64,000 bases of DNA from CAUPWF01 sp963515125 (GTDB lineage Bacteria; Bacillota; Clostridia; Lachnospirales; Lachnospiraceae). Under the pieces are notes generated by a model, which was not told where the DNA came from, made no database searches, and saw nothing but the letters and a program-made list of their open reading frames with translations. The stretch spans positions 310,001 through 374,000 of the forward strand of contig JBQKKG010000001.1 of NCBI GenBank assembly GCA_052116865.1. Direction: 5' to 3'. Position numbers and translations under genes: made by a program. Below are positions 9,167-17,239 of the stretch, piece by piece; within the stretch, counting starts at the first letter, position 1; each line of letters begins with the position of its first letter.

Positions 9167-9200
9167 GTACAATCAGAAAGAATAAAAAAAGGGGGATATT

Positions 9201-10097
9201 ATGAATTTAAATCAACTAAACTATTTTGTTACCTTGGCACATATGGAGCATTATACAAAGGCCGCTAAAGTATTATCTATCACACAACCGAGTCTAAGTC
9301 ATGCGATATCCTCTTTAGAACAAGAGTTGGGAACATATCTTTTTGAAAAACAAGGTCGTAACGTTGTTCTTACTAAATATGGAAAGATTTTTCTTGAATA
9401 TGTTGAAGAATCTTTAGGTATTTTAGAACATGGTATTAAAAAGACAAAATCTATGGTTAGCGATATTAGCGGGAGAATAGATATTGGCTATATATTTACG
9501 CAAGGTAGCGAATTTATGCCAGAATTAGTAAGTGGATTTTTGCAAGTAAATCCTGAAAAAAAGATTGAATTTAATTTTAATAATGGTATAACCGAAGCAG
9601 TAATAGAAGGTTTGAAAGACGAAAAATACGATGTGGGATTTTGTTCTATGAGATCCGAAGAAAAGAACATTCAATTTATTCCAGTAGCGGAGGAGGAATT
9701 GGTAGCTGTTGTACCAAAAGATCATGAGTTAGCTCAAAGACATACGGTAAATGTAGAGGAATTGATAAAATATCCACAAGTTATTTTTAATAAAGGGAGT
9801 GGACTAAGGTTAGAGATTGATGAGCTTTTTGAATCTATAAATGCCAATCCAGAAATACTATATACAGTAGATGAAGATGGTGCTTTAGCAGGACTTGTAT
9901 CAAAGGGATTTGGAGTTGGAATAGTGCCAAATGTTGCTGCCGTACGAAGTGTGAATGTACAGATTATTCCGATTAATAATTTAGAATACAAACGCTATAT
10001 CTATATGGCCACCGTTAAGAATAAGTATCAATCTCCAATCGTAAAGCAGTTTATGAAGTTTGTGCAGGATAAGTATGAAATTAAAAAAGAAAGGTAG
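9201..10097 (+). CDS. LysR family transcriptional regulator
   Basis: This 298-residue protein has an N-terminal winged helix (NQLNYFVTLAHMEHYTKAAK, then LSITQPSLSHAISSLEQELG) and a C-terminal periplasmic-binding-like effector domain (about 90-290). It is divergent from the enoate reductase gene, with an inverted repeat between them. By the usual LysR arrangement it probably activates that gene in response to its substrate and represses itself. The next gene starts 10 bases after its stop, so they may be co-transcribed by read-through. The effector is unknown. Confidence 0.93.
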   Translation: MNLNQLNYFVTLAHMEHYTKAAKVLSITQPSLSHAISSLEQELGTYLFEKQGRNVVLTKYGKIFLEYVEESLGILEHGIKKTKSMVSDISGRIDIGYIFTQGSEFMPELVSGFLQVNPEKKIEFNFNNGITEAVIEGLKDEKYDVGFCSMRSEEKNIQFIPVAEEELVAVVPKDHELAQRHTVNVEELIKYPQVIFNKGSGLRLEIDELFESINANPEILYTVDEDGALAGLVSKGFGVGIVPNVAAVRSVNVQIIPINNLEYKRYIYMATVKNKYQSPIVKQFMKFVQDKYEIKKER

Positions 10098-10107
10098 GAG
10101 ACACCCT

Positions 10108-10890
10108 ATGAATGAATTAGAAAAATATAGGGAACAGTTGGCTATATGCGATAATAATATTATTGATGCACTGATAGAAAGAAATGCTATTATAGAACAG
10201 ATTATGTCATATAAAGAGGCACATGAAATGCCGGTTTTACAACCGGAGCAGGAAGCAAACCTGCAAGAGCAGCTAAAAAAGAAGCTTCAAAATAATAAAT
10301 ATCAAGAAGAAATATGTGATGTTTTTCAAAGAATTGTTCGTAATAGTAAGCGCATGCAGGCACGAAAATTATTTTCATATAATATTATATTAATTGGTTT
10401 TATGGGTGCAGGAAAAACAACTATTTCTGAATATTTGAGTACTATGTTTGCAATGAATATTGTAGAAATGGATCAGATAATTTCTGAAAGAGAAAAAATG
10501 AGCATTCCAGATATATTTGCTACCTATGGAGAAGCATATTTTAGAGAGTTAGAGACAAAGCTATTAATAGAAGTGCAAAGTAATAAAAACACAGTAGTAT
10601 CTTGTGGTGGTGGTGCAGCACTGCGAGAAGAAAATGTAATGGAAATGAAGAAAAATGGACGCGTTGTACTATTAACGGCACATCCAAAAACGATTCTAGA
10701 AAGAGTAAAAGATAGTGATGAAAGGCCAATTTTAAACGGCAATAAAAATATAAAATTTATTACAAATTTAATGGATCAACGCCGTGAAAAGTACGAGGCC
10801 GCAGCAGATATTGTTATTCATACAGATGACAAAACGGTATTAGAAATATGTGAAGAATTAATCACAAAATTGAGTGAAATGGAAGGATAG
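10108..10890 (+). CDS. fused chorismate mutase-shikimate kinase
   Basis: This 260-residue protein joins an AroQ-type chorismate mutase helix domain (about 1-88, ELEKYREQLAICDNNIIDAL with the usual R/D spacing) to a shikimate kinase (about 92-260). The kinase shows Walker A GFMGAGKTTI, the shikimate-binding EMDQIIS, the CGGG loop and the lid DERPIL. It phosphorylates shikimate and converts chorismate to prephenate. An AGGAG site supports the start at 10108. It heads a cluster with yqeG and efp. aroA and aroC lie 37 kb away next to a broken second chorismate mutase, so this fusion may be the working mutase. Confidence 0.93.
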   Translation: MNELEKYREQLAICDNNIIDALIERNAIIEQIMSYKEAHEMPVLQPEQEANLQEQLKKKLQNNKYQEEICDVFQRIVRNSKRMQARKLFSYNIILIGFMGAGKTTISEYLSTMFAMNIVEMDQIISEREKMSIPDIFATYGEAYFRELETKLLIEVQSNKNTVVSCGGGAALREENVMEMKKNGRVVLLTAHPKTILERVKDSDERPILNGNKNIKFITNLMDQRREKYEAAADIVIHTDDKTVLEICEELITKLSEMEG

Positions 10891-10898
10891 ATACAGAT

Positions 10899-11408
10899 AT
10901 GTTTAATTGTTTTTTCCCAGATGAATATGTAGCATCTACTTATGTGATTCCTTTTGAAAAATTATATGAGGATGGTTATAGGGGGATTATATTTGATATT
11001 GATAACACGTTAGTTCCACATGGTGCTCCTGCAGATCAAAGAGCAAAAAAATTATTCGAACGTTTAAAAAACATTGGATTTTCTTGCTGTTTGATTTCTA
11101 ATAATAAAGAACCACGTGTAAAAATGTTTAATGAAGAAATACAAGTGGACTATGTTTATGATGCACATAAACCATCCCGCAAAAATTATTTGAAGGCCAT
11201 GGAGATTATGGACACAGATCTTACGAATACAGTATTTATAGGTGATCAGCTTTTTACAGATGTATATGGGGCTAAGCGAAGTAGGATGAGAAACATCTTA
11301 GTAAAACCGATTCATCCTAAGGAGGAAATACAGATTGTATTGAAAAGAAAGTTAGAAAAGCTGGTGCTATTTTTCTACAAAAAGGAGCAAAAAAAGAAAC
11401 AGAGATAA
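10899..11408 (+). CDS. yqeG: YqeG-family HAD phosphatase
   Basis: This 169-residue HAD subfamily IIIA protein carries the nucleophile motif FDIDNTLVP (Asp33 and Asp35), motif II around LISNN, and motif III/IV around VFIGDQLFTDVYGA. The family includes B. subtilis YqeG and mitochondrial PGP1-type phosphatases; the natural substrate in clostridia is not established. The C-terminus is very lysine-rich (KKEQKKKQR). It starts 8 bases after the shikimate kinase stop, so it is co-transcribed. Confidence 0.9.
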   Translation: MFNCFFPDEYVASTYVIPFEKLYEDGYRGIIFDIDNTLVPHGAPADQRAKKLFERLKNIGFSCCLISNNKEPRVKMFNEEIQVDYVYDAHKPSRKNYLKAMEIMDTDLTNTVFIGDQLFTDVYGAKRSRMRNILVKPIHPKEEIQIVLKRKLEKLVLFFYKKEQKKKQR

Positions 11409-11415
11409 AAAAAGG

Positions 11416-11444
11416 TTGAAAAAATCTATATTTTATTATAAAAT
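11416..11444 (+). promoter_or_regulatory. efp promoter
   Basis: TTGAAA (11416-11421), a 17-base spacer, TAAAAT (11439-11444). Confidence 0.65.
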
Positions 11445-11503
11445 TATAGACAGTCATAATATGAAGGATAATGCCTTGATGCATTATATAAGGAGGATTA
11501 CAG

Positions 11504-12061
11504 ATGATTTCAGCAGGAGATTTTAAGAACGGTGTTACCGTTGAGATTGAAGGGAATATATTTCAAATTATAGAATTTCAACATGTTAAGCCAGGAAAAG
11601 GGGCAGCATTTGTTAGAACAAAATTAAGAAATATTATCAGTGGAGGGGTTATAGAGAAAACATTTAGACCTACAGAAAAATTCCCAAAAGCTCATATTGA
11701 AAGAAAAGATATGCAATACTTATATTCTGATGGAGAATTATTTCACTTTATGGATGTTGAAACGTACGATCAAATTGCATTGAATGAAGAGGCAATTGGG
11801 GATGCTCTTAAATTCGTAAAGGAAAATGAAATGGTTAAAATATGCTCTCATAAAAATAACGTATTTGCAGTAGAACCACCATTATTTGTAGAATTAGCAA
11901 TTACAGAAACAGAGCCAGGATTCAAAGGGGATACAGCTCAGGGGGCTACAAAACCTGCAACTGTTGAAACCGGAGCGGTTGTGTATGTGCCGTTATTCGT
12001 AGAAGAGGGCGATGTTCTTAAAATCGATACACGTACCGGAGACTACTTATCAAGAGTATAA
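11504..12061 (+). CDS. efp: translation elongation factor P
   Basis: This 185-residue protein has the three beta-barrel domains of EF-P, which rescues ribosomes stalled at polyproline. It starts MISAGDFKNGVTVEIEGN. Lys32 lies in the tip loop HVKPGKGAAFVRTKLRN, where modification occurs in many bacteria. The end TRTGDYLSRV is intact. An AGGAGG site precedes the ATG. The last 17 bases, including the stop codon, form one half of the direct repeat bounding the inserted element, so integration restored the gene. Confidence 0.98.
   Translation: MISAGDFKNGVTVEIEGNIFQIIEFQHVKPGKGAAFVRTKLRNIISGGVIEKTFRPTEKFPKAHIERKDMQYLYSDGELFHFMDVETYDQIALNEEAIGDALKFVKENEMVKICSHKNNVFAVEPPLFVELAITETEPGFKGDTAQGATKPATVETGAVVYVPLFVEEGDVLKIDTRTGDYLSRV
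12045..12061 (+). repeat. attL-like direct repeat in the 3' end of efp
   Basis: The last 17 bases of efp recur at 18984-19000 with one mismatch; the core TATCAAGAGTATAA (14 bases) is identical. It lies next to the integrase remnant, as expected for an attachment site. Confidence 0.85.
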
Positions 12062-12088
12062 TATAAAAACTAATAATTAGTAACAGAC

Positions 12089-12120
12089 AAGCCTAGAACG
12101 TTTAGTTTCTGGGCTTTTTT
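12089..12120 (+). terminator. terminator after efp (element-side copy)
   Basis: AAGCCTAGAA pairs with TTCTGGGCTT, followed by T4-T6. A closely similar hairpin beginning with the same ten bases lies just past the right repeat at 19026. Confidence 0.9.
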
Positions 12121-12169
12121 ATTTTGTGCACTTTTTAATAATCATACAAAAATACAGTCAATTGGTAAC

Positions 12170-12191
12170 ACGTTGGCATCACGTTGGCATC
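12170..12191. repeat. tandem 11-bp repeat near the left end (possible integrase arm sites)
   Basis: ACGTTGGCATC occurs twice in a row, next to TGGTAACA (12163-12170). TGGTAAC recurs twice near the right end (18929 and 18940). Short repeats of this kind near both ends fit integrase arm-type sites. Confidence 0.5.
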
Positions 12192-12199
12192 AAATGTAA

Positions 12200-13246
12200 C
12201 TATTCGATTTTATTAATTTCTTCTAACATTTGTTTCACAGTAAGGTGTGTATATACTTTTTGTGTTATGCTGTCTGGCGAGTGACCAACAATTTTCTTTA
12301 ATGTGAGTTCGTCCAATTTGTACTCATGTGCTTTACTTATAAAAGTATGTCTCGTATCATGAAATCTATGTTCGTTACTAAAGCATTTATTGATTTTCTT
12401 AAAATTTCTTGAAACAAAGTTATGATACGTTACATTGTAGTTGTCTTTATTTGTAATTAAATTGCTGGAACTCCTATTATAAAAATCTTTCAAAATAGGA
12501 AGAATTTTATCATGTATAGGTACATAGCGAACGGAAGAGCTATTTTTTGCTATTGATTCTGGCACATATATCCATCGTTCTTCTAAGTTGCAGTTTTCTT
12601 TTTGGTTCTTTAGTAATTCATTTACTCTCATTCCAGAGTATAGCAATATTAATAATATCTTAACGTCCCACTCTCTGGATTTATTCCAAAGAAGTTTTAT
12701 TTCATCATTTGAAAAAACATTTCGCTCTATGATTGGATCACTTTGCTCAATAGTAATAAATTCAGAGTAATCTTTGTTTACGAAATCATTCTGCATTGCA
12801 TATTCAAATACGGAATGCAGGATTGTCTTGATGTTCTTTTTTTGTAGAGCTTCCATGAGGACATGCATCAATTACTTCTTGCAGTAACCCTGTTTTTATT
12901 TCTCTTAATCTTAACATCGTAAATTGGAGAACAGTATTTGTATGCTGCTTCTTTGCAATCTATTGTAGATCTAGTTAATTTGTTGTAGTTATTTTTTTAC
13001 CATATATTATATATTTCAGAAAACGTTATATTGTTATTCTCAATATTGAATGGATTGTTATTATATTCAGATAATGCACTTAATGCCTCTTTCTTAGTAG
13101 CGTAATAGCCAAGTACAACCCTTTTGCTTACATATCCACTATATTTCATTGTCGAATGCTTTTGGAGTGCTTATACGCACAACATATGGCTTTCTACGGT
13201 TACCAGTTAATTTTGATATGCTTCCATATCCATTTGGTAGTTTCAT
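12200..13246 (-). pseudogene. tyrosine recombinase (integrase), broken by several lesions
   Basis: Conceptual translation from an ATG at 13246 (good GGAGGA site) starts like an integrase arm-binding domain (MKLPNGYGSISKLTGNRRKP) but stops at 13139-13141. The core-binding region is recognisable in other frames (GYYATKKEALSALSEYNNNP, then a stop inside EIYNIW). A further frameshift lies in an A-run near 12838. The 223-codon remainder ending at 12200 keeps the catalytic residues: Arg in SGMRVNELL, HxxR in HDTRHTF, His in VGHSP and Tyr in VYTHLT. At least three or four lesions make an active enzyme unlikely. Confidence 0.88.
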
Positions 13247-13386
13247 ATTTTCCTCCTTTTCTGTATAAAAAATACACCTATTGCTAGATGTACGTTTTAA
13301 TGATATAATATTAGCGCCAACTGGTATTATATCTAGTGCATCTAGAATAGTATCTATTTAAACAGTCTCAGTGATGGGGCTGTTTT

Positions 13387-14418
13387 TTATTGGTCTATTT
13401 TGTCAACATATATGCCCGGTATGGTAATTGTACCACCCAATGTTGATTTATAGCTTATTGTGCCAACAGAAGATCCGTATATTGTTATATAATCATCTTC
13501 TAAAACTCGTGATTGTACAATTGAAGGAAGATATTCAGCGAATAAAACAGTATCGTAATTGTCGTCAACTGCGAGCCGAATTTGTGTACTCGAAGTATCC
13601 TCCATAACCTGGATCACTTTACCATAAAATTTTACTTTTTGTCCTTTAAAGTCATCTGGTGTTCTTGCTAATTGATCATATGATATGCCAGTTTCATAAC
13701 CTCTTGCTTCCTCTTCCGCTTTTGCAGCAGCAGCGGCAGCAGCGGCAGCTTCTGCCGCTGCCTTTTCATCTGCAGCTTTTTTCTCGTCTGCAGCTTTCTT
13801 TTCTGCAGCAACTCTTTCAGCTTCAATTTTTTTAGCTTCTGCTTCTGCAAGTTCCATTTGTTCGTAAGGTTTCATCTTTTCTTTGTAGTCCTTATATTCT
13901 TTAGTAATATCATCAAAATCATCATTTAAATCCAATAATTCATCCGCTTGCTTATCATATTTAGTAAGGAGTTCATCGTATTCTGCCTGCGAAGGTCCAG
14001 TACTTGCCACTTTAGCTATAAAGATAACACCAACTACGCAAGATACAGCTATTCTAATATTTTTGTTAAACTTCTTATACTTCCACATCAAGAACAAACC
14101 TATAGGAAAAAAAATTACAATCATTACAATAATAAACCAAGTCTTCTTATAGAATTTCTCTTTTGGAATATCATGCTGAGAATCAAAGTTATTTTCAGAA
14201 TTAACCTTGCTATTTTCTTGCAATGGTACTTCCTGAGTAGAATCTGATAAGTCAATGTTCTCATTTTCGCTGAATAATTCTTCGCTAGAATTTTCAACAG
14301 TTGGTTCTAAAGCACCATTTAATACATCTGCTTGCTGTGATTCTTCGGTGCTAGTGGAGCATTTTGGACAGTTATCACCATCGTATTCTTCACCACAATT
14401 TTTACATACATTACTCAT
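13387..14418 (-). CDS. zinc-ribbon membrane protein with Ala-rich coiled coil and C-terminal OB-like domain
   Basis: This encodes 343 residues of unknown function. A zinc ribbon (CKNCGEEYDGDNCPKC) comes first, then an acidic linker. Two membrane helices lie near 93-140 (WFIIVMIVIFFPIGLFLMW and IAVSCVVGVIFIA). A coiled coil follows (about 147-240) with a run of alternating Ala, Glu and Lys containing nine consecutive alanines. The C-terminal domain (about 245-343, LARTPDDFKGQKVKFYGKVIQV) looks like an OB-fold. Similar proteins occur as accessory genes in Firmicute phages and islands. It is probably element cargo. Confidence 0.8.
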   Translation of the reverse strand: MSNVCKNCGEEYDGDNCPKCSTSTEESQQADVLNGALEPTVENSSEELFSENENIDLSDSTQEVPLQENSKVNSENNFDSQHDIPKEKFYKKTWFIIVMIVIFFPIGLFLMWKYKKFNKNIRIAVSCVVGVIFIAKVASTGPSQAEYDELLTKYDKQADELLDLNDDFDDITKEYKDYKEKMKPYEQMELAEAEAKKIEAERVAAEKKAADEKKAADEKAAAEAAAAAAAAAKAEEEARGYETGISYDQLARTPDDFKGQKVKFYGKVIQVMEDTSSTQIRLAVDDNYDTVLFAEYLPSIVQSRVLEDDYITIYGSSVGTISYKSTLGGTITIPGIYVDKIDQ

Positions 14419-14532
14419 GTGTATGCCCTCCCTCTTTTGATATCAACCTTCATTTTTACTATGACGCCACGTCTATATGAAACACAGTGTGTTACATATC
14501 AATTCATAACTAGAGATATGAATTTTTTATTT

Positions 14533-15654
14533 CTAGTATATCAATCTATCTATTGGGTGAAATCCAGTGGTTTTTTTGAAAATCATATTATATTTAAATG
14601 TTTCTACAAAATCAGAGGCATCTATTTGATTGAAATTAATATTCTGAAACTCATTTCTAGTAAATAATACAGAAAGAATTGTATGTGTTTCGTAATGCCC
14701 TGTAGCACTATTTAGTGACTGGTCGGTAGCATGAACTAAAACATTGTTTATTGGTAATAGTGCAAAAAGTTCTCTGGCTAATCTAATCGCACAACTACAA
14801 ACATAGTCTTGAGTTATATCGTAATAGATTGTTTTTGAAAGCTTCTTTACTGAAAGTTTCCCTGTTTTTGTTAGTGCTTTAGCTTCTTCGGGAATCACTT
14901 GATTAGATTTGACTGAAAACTCAATTTCTATTATATCAGGATTGTCTGTTCCAAATTCAAAACCACTTCCGAATTCAACTAAATCTTCAAAAGGATTCGA
15001 TGTAGCAATTGCTTCATAGTACGAATCAATATTACCATTTAAAATCTCGCTTGCAAATGCCACACTTTCTTCCCAAGATTTATATGATTCTTCGTCTTTT
15101 GATTTTGCCTCTAGTATTTCCTTTCCTAATTTTGCTTTTCTTTCTGCACCATTTTGCTTGAACAATTTTTCAAAAAAAGTGGGAGAGAAGTTATTATACT
15201 CTTGCAAAGCATTTTTCTCAGATGGTCCAATCAATTCTTTTTCAAAAGGAGCTGGGGCTGTATTTATAGATATCCAATCAACCATTGATTCGCATTCTCG
15301 ATGCACATTTTTTATTAAATCAATATAGTTTTCATATTCTTCAACGTCAAGTGCATTTGCCTCTAATTCTGCTAGCTTCTGCTCCTGTTTTTGTTGTTGT
15401 ATCATAGCACGTTGAGAGTAAGCAGAATAATTATATGAGCGTGAAGCATTTGAACTGCTTTTGTTTCTAGAAGTAGAAGTATGACTATATGATAAGCCAG
15501 TTCCTGGAAGTCCTACTGTTGATGTTCGTCTTCCACTAGAATTTAATGAATAGCGACATCCTTTGGTTCCAAAACTTACTCCAGCACTTTTTTTACCTAG
15601 ATTTAACTTTACTCCAGGAGCAATTTTAATGCTCTTTCTAAATTTTAATCCCAT
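14533..15654 (-). CDS. DUF4236 domain protein
   Basis: This 373-residue protein begins with the DUF4236 motif: MGLKFRKSIKIAPGVKLNLG, then KSAGVSFGTKGCRYSLNSSG and GRRTSTVGLPGTGLSYS (about 1-57). DUF4236 is a short Gly/Ser-rich strand-forming segment found in many bacterial proteins and has no established function. A Ser/Asn-rich linker and a helical region follow. The C-terminal part (about 240-373) has no family I recognise. It is transcribed with the zinc-ribbon protein inside the element. Confidence 0.82.
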   Translation of the reverse strand: MGLKFRKSIKIAPGVKLNLGKKSAGVSFGTKGCRYSLNSSGRRTSTVGLPGTGLSYSHTSTSRNKSSSNASRSYNYSAYSQRAMIQQQKQEQKLAELEANALDVEEYENYIDLIKNVHRECESMVDWISINTAPAPFEKELIGPSEKNALQEYNNFSPTFFEKLFKQNGAERKAKLGKEILEAKSKDEESYKSWEESVAFASEILNGNIDSYYEAIATSNPFEDLVEFGSGFEFGTDNPDIIEIEFSVKSNQVIPEEAKALTKTGKLSVKKLSKTIYYDITQDYVCSCAIRLARELFALLPINNVLVHATDQSLNSATGHYETHTILSVLFTRNEFQNINFNQIDASDFVETFKYNMIFKKTTGFHPIDRLIY

Positions 15655-15702
15655 GTCGTTTCCTCTTTTCCTTTTTCATATTTAAAATAGGTAACCATCT
15701 AA

Positions 15703-15926
15703 CTAAAAACATTTATGTGCTAGATTTTCTATTACATTAACATTTGATTTTTCAAAATCGCCATTGTATATATGGTAGAGCTCGTGTAAATACTTTTTTA
15801 ATTGCATTTCACGATTAAGTCAGGCATTAATAATAATAGTATAACTGCCATCTGAATTAAATTCTGTATACCCATTCATTCCATAGGCATATCAATCAAT
15901 ACAACGTTAATATCCGTCAAAATCAC
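15703..15926 (-). pseudogene. short ImmA/IrrE-type metalloprotease, two lesions
   Basis: Starting from GTG at 15926, the translation reads TDINVVLIDMPM, then needs a one-base shift to continue as GMNGYTEFNSDGSYTIIINA. It then meets a TGA stop in place of an expected sense codon and continues as LNREMQLKKYLHELYHIYNG. HELYH fits the HExxH zinc motif. Short ImmA-like proteins of about 75 residues occur beside CI-like repressors in phages, where they cleave or inactivate the repressor. It lies directly downstream of the repressor gene, overlapping its ribosome binding zone. A sequencing error is possible for one lesion but unlikely for both. Confidence 0.8.
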
Positions 15927-15929
15927 CCC

Positions 15930-16298
15930 TTATAAGTTGTTATCTTGGTCGTGTAATTTCTTTAAAAATTCACAATATGTTTTCAATCTTTCTGGAGGAG
16001 TGTCTCTTGCAATATCAAACAATCCCTTCATATCTGGATTATCAAATATCTCTTGTGCTATCTGAGCAGTTTCATCATTAAGGTAATATGCATCACCGCA
16101 ATTTTTCTCCTCACCTGTCATCAAGTATTCTACTGATACATTAAAATAATCTGCAATTTTTTGTAATGAATCAGCCTTTGGAATACTACGTCCAGACTTC
16201 CAATTACTAAATGTTGTTTGTGATATTCCAGTTTCTTTTGCTACTTTATATGCAGTAACATTAAACCTTTGTAATAATTCTACAAAAACTTCATACAT
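15930..16298 (-). CDS. CI-like XRE family repressor
   Basis: This 122-residue protein has an N-terminal helix-turn-helix (AYKVAKETGISQTTFSNWKS, about 17-36) followed by GRSIPKADSLQKIADYFNVS. Its C-terminal half is short and acidic, with no LexA-type peptidase. I start at 16298 (MYEVFVELLQ) because AGGAG lies just upstream. It probably holds the element silent by binding the palindromes in the region between it and the divergent Cro-like gene. The adjacent broken ImmA-like gene would have been its anti-repressor. Confidence 0.9.
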   Translation of the reverse strand: MYEVFVELLQRFNVTAYKVAKETGISQTTFSNWKSGRSIPKADSLQKIADYFNVSVEYLMTGEEKNCGDAYYLNDETAQIAQEIFDNPDMKGLFDIARDTPPERLKTYCEFLKKLHDQDNNL

Positions 16299-16359
16299 AG
16301 CTAACACTCCTTTTGTTAAAAAAGTCAATAATAAACAAATGCCATATATTATTATTAAC

Positions 16360-16397
16360 TACTTTGCAAATTTATAGTAGTATAAATTTGCAAAGTA
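16360..16397. promoter_or_regulatory. 38-bp perfect palindrome, operator of the CI/Cro-like pair
   Basis: TACTTTGCAAATTTATA at 16360-16376 is the exact reverse complement of 16381-16397, around GTAG. It lies between the two divergent repressor genes. The half-site TGCAAAGTA recurs twice more in the adjacent tandem repeats. Confidence 0.85.
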
Positions 16398-16457
16398 AAA
16401 ATAATTAATAATTGCAAATGCAAAGTAAAAATAATTAATAATTGCAAATGCAAAGTA
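16389..16457. repeat. 30-bp tandem repeats carrying the half-site TGCAAAGTA
   Basis: Two identical 30-bp copies occupy 16389-16418 and 16419-16448, and a third partial copy follows to 16457. Each begins TGCAAAGTA and holds ATAATTAATAATT. They lie in the control region of the lysogeny switch, so they probably add operator copies. Confidence 0.88.
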
Positions 16458-16549
16458 CTATAAAAATGCGAATTACTTTATCTGACAATGGAATTATATT
16501 ACATTTGTTAAGTATATGCAATATTACTTTAGTGTAAAGGAGGTAAAAA

Positions 16550-16783
16550 ATTGTACAAAAAATTCAAGCTGTTAATTTAGAAGAAACTAACAAAACAGCA
16601 TATAGGGTATCAAAAGATATTGGTATTAGTGAAACAATACTTTCTTATTGGAAAAGCGGACGCAGCGCTCCAAAGGCGGATAAATTAAAAATCCTAGCAG
16701 ACTACTTCGATGTTCCTATTGAATATTTTCTCGAGTATCTTAACTACATAATAACAAATAAACTGTCCAATAAAACGGACTAA
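16550..16783 (+). CDS. Cro-like XRE protein with no standard start codon
   Basis: The open frame from 16550 to the TAA at 16781 encodes about 77 residues with a clear helix-turn-helix (YRVSKDIGISETILSYWKSG, then RSAPKADKLKILADYFDVP), closely like the facing repressor. No ATG, GTG or TTG opens this frame before the homology. A strong AAAGGAGG site (16536-16543) is followed by an in-frame ATT at 16550 and an out-of-frame TTG at 16551. Either ATT is the start, or one A has been lost from the A-run at 16557-16562, which would restore a TTG start (Met-Tyr-Lys-Lys-Ile). It may therefore be a frameshifted gene. Confidence 0.65.
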   Translation: MVQKIQAVNLEETNKTAYRVSKDIGISETILSYWKSGRSAPKADKLKILADYFDVPIEYFLEYLNYIITNKLSNKTD

Positions 16784-16798
16784 AAGGAGAATTAAAGA

Positions 16799-16912
16799 AT
16801 GTTAAAAGATATCGATAAAGCAGGGATTGATACAGAAGAGAAGAATGCAACAGAAATGACGGAGAAAGAAATCCTCCAAAGGCAAATGAAAATGCTTTCA
16901 GAGGCTTCTTAA
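16799..16912 (+). CDS. small phage-type protein, possibly shortened by frameshift
   Basis: This encodes 37 residues, with AAAAGGAGA before the ATG. It is acidic and helical (ATEMTEKEILQRQMKMLSEAS). A TAA-rich run follows the stop; one frame over, the sequence continues as NNNYDDGLSNYSREITNIYK, which looks like the missing C-terminus. Slippage in the repeat may have truncated it. The function is unknown. It is probably co-transcribed with the Cro-like gene. Confidence 0.5.
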   Translation: MLKDIDKAGIDTEEKNATEMTEKEILQRQMKMLSEAS

Positions 16913-17058
16913 TAATAATAACTACGATGATGGACTTTCTAACTATAGTCGTGAAATAACGAATATTTACAAACAACTAAAAAGTCCAATCAGCACCATA
17001 TTCATTTTCTTTGTGGCTCTTAATTTTTTCACGAATGCTTTTATACTTGTCAAGAAGT

Positions 17059-17142
17059 TTAGAAGGAGGTATCTAAAACATGGACAAATTTTCTTAGCAC
17101 TGATTTCTGAGATGCATTTAATTCAATGTTTTTATAGTCCAT
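17059..17142 (-). CDS. possible 27-residue peptide
   Basis: A short minus-strand frame (MDYKNIELNASQKSVLRKF and eight more residues) has a good AAAGGAGA site before its ATG. It faces a plus-strand frame of five codons (17079-17096) that also has a strong AGGAGG site and looks like the stump of a lost gene. Neither can be tied to a family. Confidence 0.35.
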   Translation of the reverse strand: MDYKNIELNASQKSVLRKFVHVLDTSF

Positions 17143-17239
17143 AGTATTTCTCCTTTCTTTAGTATTCCGTCGCCAATCGGTACTTAAATTATAGGAGAAA
17201 AGGTAAAAAATAACAATAAAAAGAAAGGAGAGTGATAGG

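Noticed and set aside
13668..13850. 60-codon Lys/Leu-rich minus-strand frame
   Set aside because: It is the out-of-frame reading of the Ala/Glu/Lys coiled-coil repeats of the gene at 13387-14418.
16389..16457. CRISPR-like short repeats
   Set aside because: The 30-bp units are in direct tandem without spacers, number only two and a part, and have no cas genes. They are operator repeats.
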